64,000 nt of DNA from Gigaspora margarita (Eukaryota > Glomeromycota > Glomeromycetes > Diversisporales > Gigasporaceae): contig WTPW01001093.1 in NCBI GenBank assembly GCA_009809945.1, positions 129,517 through 193,516 of the forward strand, read 5' to 3'. The translations under genes were made by a program, and so were the position numbers. Every line of letters starts with the position of its first letter. Within the stretch, counting starts at the first letter, position 1. Below are positions 56,374-64,000 of the stretch, in pieces. Below the pieces are notes generated by a model. That model was not told where the DNA came from and ran no database searches. It saw only the letters and a program-made list of their open reading frames with translations.

Positions 56374-57150
56374 TATTATAATTATACTTACAATTATAGT
56401 AATTCTTCTTATAACTATAATGACAATAATTATACTTATTATATTAATAATGATCCAATAGCACTTGCTGAAACTAATATCCTGAGATATTTCAGATGTG
56501 GTTTTTTAATTTTAATTTTTATATATGTTTTATGTTATGATATAAGCTTAATCATGTCAAATCCATGGCATATATTTGTCTGTTTTATTTGTTCAATACA
56601 CCATATTTTAGTTTTCCCATTTTATATTAATGGCCTAAATATTTATACTTTTATTAATATTAACAGAAGTTAAAATTTTCTTTTAATTTTAACTATAAGA
56701 TAAACTAATTTATTTTAATATAGTCCTAGTCGGAAAGCAAATAATTTGGTCGAAATTACGGACATTAACTCTTTTTTGAATACTTTTGGAAAAAATATTG
56801 TTGAAGTTTCATTGCCCTGTGAAATTACTATTAATAATGAATATAATGAGGCTTGGAATGAAATAATTAAAAGTGATAAAAATGAATCAATGTGTAAAAT
56901 TCAAGATAATTCATTGAAAAACTTTGCGCCATGGAGTATATTATTATGGGTCTGCAGCAATATTTTATATGCATTTCTAATAATATATCTTATTATTTTC
57001 CGTGTTACAATCTTACTTAATTTTCACTACATAATAGCATACATCGAAATTATTTTTTTATTTATAACTAGTTTAGCCATTTTTAAATTTTTTGGTAGTT
57101 TGGTATATTGGTTTTTAAGATCGTTTGCTAAAAAATCATTTTATATTTAG

Positions 57151-58110
57151 ATAAAATTGAAATATTAATTATTTTTATTCCTTTATTTAGTTTTATTTAT
57201 TTTTTATTTTTTGATAAGATATTACACATTAAAAGGACTATTTTACAAATTTTTTATTTATTTTTGAATAAATAATATTAAATAAAAAAAGTTTGTCATA
57301 AGTAATCGAATAATAAGAACCGCACAAAACAAACTTAAAGTAAAAAGATATCTATAGATTTCTAAGTAGTTAATTTAAATCTGATTTATTCCAGTACTCA
57401 AAATAAATTATATTCTCATGTTCTCGTGAGAACATATTTTAGATTTTGAGATCATTTTGTATAATTTCACAATTTCAGATGGAATTAACAATTATAAATT
57501 AAGAGAGGTTCCGAAACTATCCTAAAAAGAAAATGAATGAACATAAAGACAAAAATTTTAATAAATGTCCGATATTTTCTGAAATAAGAATTTTAAATAA
57601 AATAAGTTTTTTTTCATAAATAAATTTCTGAGACATTAAATTATAAATTTGTTTTTCATGAGAATATAAATCTCAAAACAGATTTCGAACACTGACTTAC
57701 ATATGAAATAGCCCCTTTTAATGTATTATGTTAATTTATTATTATTTTATTGAACTATTTTATTGGTAACTAACATACAAGATGGCAATTAATATTTATT
57801 TATTATAATCACTCTGCTGCCGTGGCACACTAGTATAGCTATATAATAATATTATTATCTTAAAACGATTTATCACATTTAATTTATAATAAAAACATAT
57901 AAAATTGCTATAAACTTTAAAGATTAGATTATTTTCAACATATATATTAACTTATCTTCAAATTTAAGATCGAAAAAAGGAAAATAAGTTTACTTTTATA
58001 CCAAATTAAAATTTTGTAAAATTTGCACAATTCAAATATGTATTTTACCAAAATAAAAATTTACCAAGTTTAAAGTGATGGCTCTATATAAAATTTTATG
58101 TAGAACAAGT
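57151..58110. other. Spacer, nothing recognised
   Basis: 3' flank of the chitin synthase. A short inverted repeat ATGTTCTCGTGAGAACAT at 57418-57435 is the only structure seen. Confidence 0.4.
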
Positions 58111-58470
58111 TTAGGCCACGCAAAGTTAATTTTTCATTTTGCATAACCCGTCGACCCAATTTTTCCGAAAAAAATTTTTTTAAAAAAATTCCTATTGTGA
58201 CAATTATTCCATTTTTGGCATTTAATTTTTCTCCGGTGTTACCCGATGGTTACCTTATTTTCTGTAATTACCCGATAGGCCCGATAAAAAAAGACATAGT
58301 TTTCTGATTTCATGTTATGCAAACTGAAGAATTAACTTTGCGTGACCTTAGATGTGAACATTCATTAATTTATGCCACGTAAAGTTATTTAAAAAAAAAA
58401 TCCGACTCGCCGACCGAAATTTTGAAACACCAGGTTATGCAAAACGAAAAATTAACTTTGCGTGGCCTAA
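58111..58470. mobile_element. 360-bp inverted-repeat element
   Basis: Ends TTAGGCCACGCAAAGTTAAT and its complement ATTAACTTTGCGTGGCCTAA, continuing for about 38 bp. The middle holds further copies of the same words (ATTAACTTTGCGTGACCTTA; ATGCCACGTAAAGTTA), as if two or three elements were stacked. No clear target duplication. Confidence 0.7.
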
Positions 58471-59098
58471 TATAAAAAATTTTAATGAGCTTGGAGACTT
58501 TTATTCTGTGAGCATAAACCCTAGTCGCAACTTTTGCCAAAAATTTTAATAAAGACGAAATGTCGAAACTGTTGAAACATGGTGAAACTGATGAAATATG
58601 GCGAAATGGTCGAAATATGGTAAGACAAGTGAAAAAATAGCAAAACTAGTAAAACTAAAAGTTGGTGAAACTAATAGTTGATAAAATTAATAGTTGATAA
58701 AAAAATTACTAAATGAAGGCTAAAGATAAAATTATTAAATGGAATGATCTGTATGTGGTAATTTGATATTGATGATCTTGTGAATTTGCCGTGGAAATTT
58801 TATTTCATCAAATAATAAATGAATTTTATATTTATTAGCTAGATTAATTGATTTAAATAACTTATAAGGTAAACCACTCTATTTCCGCAAACTTTTTTTT
58901 GCTACATACAAAATTTTTTAAAAAATAAAAATGTTTTTATAAAATTATATATATATAATCTATAACTAATTTATTATTTAAATATATAAAAATTAAACAA
59001 AATTTATATGTATAATGTTTTTTTAATTAATAAAAAATTATCCTATAAATTTTATAAAAATTTAATAGTTATTACCTATTTCCACAAATAGTAAAATA

Positions 59099-59426
59099 GC
59101 TTTTGATCCATTGGCCCGTTTTGAATGATTTAACTACCAAAATGTTCAATTCAATAAGACGATTCCAATGAGCCTTAAATCATTAAAATCTAATCACAGG
59201 ATTCCAAGAATGTTCATCTTTTATGTAATATTATTAGTATTATTTAAAAATTATAAAATACTATTAAAATCGCTATTAAAATCGCTATTAAAATCACACA
59301 AAAGTTGAACGATCTCGGGATCCTGTGATTGGATTTTAACGATTTTGAGTTTGTCAGAATCGCCTTATTAAGATGAACATTTTGGTAGTTAAATTATTCA
59401 AAATGGGCAAGTAGATCCAAGTTATT
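59099..59426. mobile_element. Foldback element
   Basis: Arms containing TTTAACTACCAAAATGTTCA and, inverted, 'atgaacattttggtagttaaatta', also CTAATCACAGGATTCC and GGGATCCTGTGATTGG. The loop has three repeats of CTATTAAAATCG. Same family as 52300-52580. Confidence 0.7.
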
Positions 59427-59837
59427 AGCAATACCAGGAAAGGAGTGATGAAATCACGAAGTGTATAGCTTAGTTAAGAAAGAAATGATGTATGTTCCCA
59501 AAATCTAAATTCTGATTGGTCAGCGTGATCATAATTGTCACAGTTTGCTTATTCTTAACGACATCGCAAAATGTCACCGGGAAAAGATTAGTAGATGTAT
59601 TTACCTTGAATGCTAGAAATTACTTAACAATACTTACACAGGTCGAATGAAGCCATATCGGGAACTGAACAACTGGATAAAAATCGGAGACATATCGGGT
59701 TTTGTTTTGTCTCCAATTTTTTATTTTAAATTCATTGCCCTATCGGGTAACCGATATGACTATAGAAGTTATATTAAAATATACCGACATGCCTTAATAA
59801 TATCGGGTTAAAATTGGTAACTATATAGGTGATCCTA

Positions 59838-60093
59838 TAAAGCATACGATAAACCTGTATGTCACTGGAATTTTACTGATAAATTAAGCATAAACCGGTA
59901 AAATTTACAATAGCGATCATTAAGCCTATATGTCTCTGTAAGTTTACTGATAAATTAAGCATAAACCGGTAAAATTTACAATAGCGATCATTAAGCCTAT
60001 ATGCCTCTGGAATTTTACTGATAAATTAAGCATAAACCGGTAAAATTTACAATAACGATCGGCAAGCCTATATGTCTCTTAAATGTTGCTGAT
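59838..60093. repeat. 71-bp tandem repeat, about 3.6 copies
   Basis: AAATTAAGCATAAACCGGTA begins at 59881, 59952 and 60023, a spacing of 71. Units carry CAATAGCGATCATTAAGCCT. The outer units are diverged, the inner ones almost identical. Confidence 0.85.
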
Positions 60094-60242
60094 AAATAAA
60101 TAGATTATAATACATGCTGTTTAAAGTGATCGACAACACTACGCATCTTTATGATTTATTATTCTGATAATATATAAATAGTCTATCTTTTTATTAATAT
60201 ATATATATATATGTACTGTACGCCGGTTTAAAATATAATACA

Positions 60243-63200
60243 TTAAATATGAAATTTCCTATTTATGGGAATAACCGACATATATTCTTTTGGAGTTTTT
60301 TTTCTAACATTAACGGTACCAGAAATAAATCGACCTAAAATATTATGTACAGGGATTATGCAATCCCAACTTAAGTTATAGAAATTGCTATTCCATAACT
60401 CAATATTACAAATATTATCTATTTGACAATGGAATCTTTTGTTGGAGTTTTCAGCTACGGTGTACCACTGTACAAATGCCAAAATATGTTTTTTTGGGCC
60501 TTCAGGTAGCTGTATTACATGTTCAAAATAGTATTGAACTAGGCCGGGAAATATGTCTGTAGAATCGTCGTCCAATATGAATTTAGCGAGTATTTTGGCT
60601 GATTTTTGGTGCCTTTTAGAAAAAGTCGAACCAAAAATTTCGTCACCAATCTTTACTCTTCCGTATATTGTAACGTTTGGCAATACCGGTATGTGATCTG
60701 GATTATTATGAATTTCGGCCAATAATGCGAAATTATAATAATATGCATTATTATAATAGCTTGTTAATAAAGAATGTAACTCTTCCGGAAGATTCCTTTT
60801 TCTCATCGGTGCTAGTAATTCTCCTGGAAAGGATTCCGAACCAGTACCATAATTTTCTTTAACATTTACAGACATTGAAAGAAATTCCCAGAGGTCATTT
60901 CCACTATGCATAGCAAGACTGCCGGTCATTGTTTTTTGTTCAATAAACTGTAAACAAGTTTTCAAATAACCGTCAGCATTTGTTGAAATCCCATCCAGTA
61001 ATGCGTAATATTGCATAGTTTTAAGTAATTCAGATTCGATTCTTCTATTGCTACTATGAATCGATCCTACAAATTAATATAAATTCTATATGAGCTACCG
61101 GCATTTTAATATGACTATTGATTGATATATATAAAATCGGGTCCAAACTCTACATAAAATATTTAATAAATATAAAACACACCTAATAAACCATTCATTC
61201 TTTCGAAACCGAAACACCAAAAAGCATATATAGGCCCATAGTCCATAANGCATTCACATATATGTAAACATAAGTGTAAATTAGGCATTATTTTTTCAGG
61301 TCCATAGCTTGTTTCAATAAGCTCACCATATTGAGTAAACACCGATGTGCTTCCTCTAACCTGTCTTTAGATAAAATCCGGCATACCTATAGGTTCCATT
61401 ATAATTCAAAGAAAAAAAAATTTTAACAATGATAATGATTAGTATATTTATCAAATTTTCTTTTGTTGAATTACGATGACACCAATAATAGGCTTACCAA
61501 AATTGAGCATGCCCGCACAAAATATGATAAAATTTTCCTATCAGTTTCTTGTAATAAATCCCATGTTATGGAAGTTGCATACACTAGTACAAAGGTCTTC
61601 CATTGATCGGCTNTAAAACCTGAGAATCCATCCCCCATTGCAATTTTGTAAGGTATCCGGCCAATGTCTGAAGGAACTTGAATTTTTTTAGCCCGTTTGT
61701 CCATTAATTCTAGTTCCCGGGACATCAATACAGCTTCATCAATCCATAATTTCATAATCCATTTAGCTATGCCTAAAAATAGGCAATGCATTGGATCTAT
61801 TACAGTAAACNGGACAGAATTAAAATAGGGAAGCCGATACATTTCTGACCACCGGACTGAAGTTTCTGATGTATGCTTTCTTCTTGCATCTTCAGTATTA
61901 CAGCCTTTCCACGCAATGACATCTTGGCGAATTTCATCAATATCCCTTTCAACAAACCAATCAGTCATATCGTTGAATCCACCAAAATTTGGTTGATTCC
62001 TATCATCGAAATTTGCTCTCTTTAATCACCTATGGCAAGCTATCTGAGCCGAAATAAAACCGCACAATTTTCTTGCAGCTGGTATATCACTAGAACAGCA
62101 TATTATTGCTGCTCTAATGAATTTGCCAGTAGGGTTTTCGAAAGTGCTTGATAGGTTAACTCCATCAAATATGTCAATCAACTGATCGACGAGAGGCGCC
62201 AAAAATTGGTTTAATTGATGTAATTTAGGTTCTTTTGGCCCAGGAATCAACGCTAACATTAGAATATTCGATGGCTTGAATCGCTCATCACGTGGAAGAT
62301 TGCAAATTACACCATATATGGCTCCGACACTAATTAAATCAATTTATAATTTAAGGAGACAATAGGCTAATAGAAATTTATACCGAACCTATATTGGGAA
62401 TTGTCAAAAGGCTGGAACCAATCTATATTTAGCATTATCCCTAAATGGCAATCCGATACTTCAGCTCGGAAGAATGGCAAATCTTCATTAGAAACCTGGA
62501 AGGTTTTCCAAATTCTTCTATCATAAATGTCAGTTATTAAATTAGGATCGACCAACCTTCTAACCCATTTTCTGCAAGAGTCCTCAAATCCTTCCTTATT
62601 ATATAACAACTTTATTTGGTTTGCCAAAGATATAGTAGGGAAAATCAGCGCTGGTTTATGAATAATCTCTATAAAATTTACGATAAAATTAGACGAAATG
62701 ACATTTTTTTAACGAAAAATTAATTTTTTTATAGTGAATACCTTTTGATATCGGTATCTTTTTAGTGATGGAAAATTGCAAGGACGTCTTTGATTTGCCA
62801 TTGGGTGATTCGGGAAGTCTTGGAAAGTGCAATGGCTAATTTTTGGTACCATATTAGGTTTTTCGGTTGACACATCGGCAACATTGTATAGCTTACAACA
62901 TTTCTCACATGTTGCATACTTGACCATGTGGGCACAGACTCCAAGTACTTCACATGCCTTAGCTAAACTAGTTGGGAAAGAAGCATATGTAACAGCGTCT
63001 TGAAGAAGCAAAAGATACCNGAGGAATTTTATTAAAGCATTTGTTGATACATNAGACATTCGGAACCTCTCTTGAAATTTGAGAACCCATAAAATTATCC
63101 ACATGAAACCAATAGAGAAGTCTATAGGTTGATTATTAGACATGTCNATGTCTTTATATNTATTATCGTTATNNGGTNTATCAAAGTTAATTTCTTGTTC

Positions 63201-63680
63201 GTCATAATGATCTTCAACCAGATCATCATCATCTTCATCTGAAAACATGTTTTCGATTAATTGCGTAGGTATTTGGGCTCTTCTTCCTCTGATAACAATT
63301 GGTTTCTTGTTTTTTTTGGATTGACTTTTTGTAATGAAACTGTAACTTGCTTCATAAGAAGAAATCTCAGAATTATTATTAGAGCTGCCGGTTTTAACAT
63401 GTATCTGCTCTTCTGGAATTTCCATTTCTGTAAATTCCATTTTCGGAAGATCTACTATAGCGGATTTACTTGTTGAAGGCTCAGCAATTCTTCTCTCTGC
63501 AACGTCAGTTTTAGTCATATGGGCTTTTTTAGTTCTTGGATCAACTATGTTACCTTTACAAATATTGCAATAGCAAGATTCGGGANNANGATTTCTAGGT
63601 TTTGTGGCTTTTTCANTTGTCCTTTTAACTATCCAATNCTTTTTTCTGTAAACNATTATGTGAACGGAATATACAAGCAA
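60243..63680 (-). pseudogene. Tnp2-type DDE transposase (CACTA/Plavaka-like), decayed
   Basis: Reads right to left. Exon 63680-62745: CxxC pair (CYCNICKG), an acidic stretch (FSDEDDDDLVEDHYDE), then the helical region TSLAKACEVLGV and CEKCCKLY. Exon about 62668-62384: ANQIKLLYNKEGFEDSCRKW, then GIMLNIDWFQPFDNSQYRFG (first catalytic Asp region). Exon about 62325-61494: GVICNLPRDERF, IPGPKEPKLHQLNQFLAPLV, SSDIPAARKLCGF, CHR, TGA at 62029-62031 where Cys is usual, then RANFDDRNQPNFGGFNDMTD, YRLPYFNSV and IDPMHCLFLGIAK. Exon about 61380-61180: MPNLHLCLHICEC and YAFWCFGFERMNGLLG, with a shift near 61340. Last exon 61070-60243: DCIIPVHNILGRFI. N calls lie within it. The product would cut and paste its own element. 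No terminal repeats were identified. Confidence 0.75.
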
Positions 63681-63950
63681 GTGATATAGATAAAAAATGT
63701 ATAAACAAAATATACAAATAAGAGTAATGATAAAAGAGAATATATGAACGAAAATATGAGCGAAAGAAAACAGCTAAGAGAATTTGTGAACGAATTATAG
63801 CAATAAGATATAGCAAAAGAATTAAACAAGAGAAATATAGTTCAATTTAGTAGGAAAAAAGCTTTATTTATATATAGTCTGAGTCCTCAAAAGAAATTTT
63901 CGAAATGCCGATATGACTTCTGGACTTTTCTAACTATTTTTGAAAAATCT

Positions 63951-64000
63951 TATACTTTTTGTTTTGACAATTATACTTTTAGTTTTGACAATTATACTTT
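63951..64000. repeat. Short tandem repeat at the window edge
   Basis: TATACTTTTAGTTTTGACAAT-type units of about 21-23 bases, at least two and a part, running off the end. Confidence 0.6.

Larger units (their letters stand above)
51637..57150 (+). pseudogene. Chitin synthase paralogue (division 1), catalytic motifs replaced, TE-interrupted
   Basis: Family role: membrane enzyme polymerising GlcNAc from UDP-GlcNAc into cell-wall chitin. Seen here in order: N-terminal signature HGNLIIECPV, EFTHMRYTACTC and RQTELF (51790-52008, with a one-base shift near 51878); TLHGIMENITYLHSRT (52880-52930); GEDGWKKIIICIMSD, KINKRTLSYL, GVYQDGIA (53187-); EKNNGKTGSHQWFFNAFCPI; LNPIFGALAFEHNISNIMNK; ESTFGYISSLSKDFSAYRYS; FYCIWRSRHSIFRK; then several TM helices and the C-terminal LAIFKFFGSLVYW helix ending at 57150. 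Altered: DVGT is KVGV (53535), EDR is KNN (54066), QRRRW is QYVCR (54180), SDGR lacks Gly. A Tyr/Asn-rich loop (about 54750-55029 and 56374-56470) is extra. Two MITEs lie in coding sequence. The true start exon was not found. Confidence 0.8.

Overview
The window is eukaryotic and strongly AT-rich. Genes are split by many short introns with GT...AG borders (donors such as gtatat, gtaagt, gtgagt; acceptors after T-rich tracts). The gene types point to a fungus, most likely an arbuscular mycorrhizal fungus of the Rhizophagus/Glomus kind. These include an F-box/RNI-type leucine-rich-repeat protein, TPR proteins, a TKL-like kinase with the wording usual in Glomeromycotina, a fungal division-1 chitin synthase, a Tnp2-type transposase, and several lineage-specific families in many copies. 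The species call is inference. No rRNA, tRNA, CRISPR or bacterial signal was seen. Scattered N calls occur near 50.3, 50.7, 55.3 and 61.2-63.7 kb.

Layout. 0-3.9 kb: nearly gene-free, with an orphan promoter-like element and one minus-strand exon. 3.99-5.26 kb: decayed F-box/LRR gene. 6.3-8.5 kb: first member of a family (here 'family N') that has a shared N-terminal domain of about 70 residues, then a transmembrane segment, then either a coiled coil or a second membrane segment. 9-23.5 kb and 33.1-43.2 kb: two directly oriented copies of one large segmental duplication. Each carries family N genes, a small two-TM gene, an unknown minus-strand gene, multi-pass membrane genes built from repeated exon modules ('family M'), and a TPR gene. 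The left copy is longer because of extra family M genes. 23.5-27.4 kb: LRR fragment and a six-exon hypothetical gene that hosts a palindromic hAT-type MITE. 28.4-29.85 and 46.3-47.1 kb: two fields of the same 37-bp minisatellite. 30.5-32.4 kb: another coiled-coil family N gene. 43.5-46.1 kb: lineage-type hypothetical genes. 48.4-49.15 kb: two MITEs side by side. 49.6-50.9 kb: protein kinase. 51.7-57.15 kb: chitin synthase paralogue broken by transposable elements. 57-60.1 kb: foldback elements and a 71-bp tandem array. 60.2-63.7 kb, minus strand: decayed Tnp2-type transposase.

How it fits together. Most genes are recent local duplicates in varying decay, so copies can be compared inside the window. 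Of the family N copies only the one at 34771-35408 reads through without a stop or frameshift. Many nonsense codons sit where Trp or Arg is expected (TGG to TGA/TAG, CGA to TGA). Family M genes and the genes opposite them share conserved intergenic boxes that look like a two-way promoter.

The most interesting locus is the chitin synthase. Its fold, splice sites and membrane segments are preserved, but the DVGT, EDR and QRRRW catalytic signatures are replaced, and it has gained a Tyr/Asn-rich loop full of N-glycosylation sequons. Two MITEs have landed inside coding exons with clear target duplications, and the reading frame matches on both sides of each insertion.
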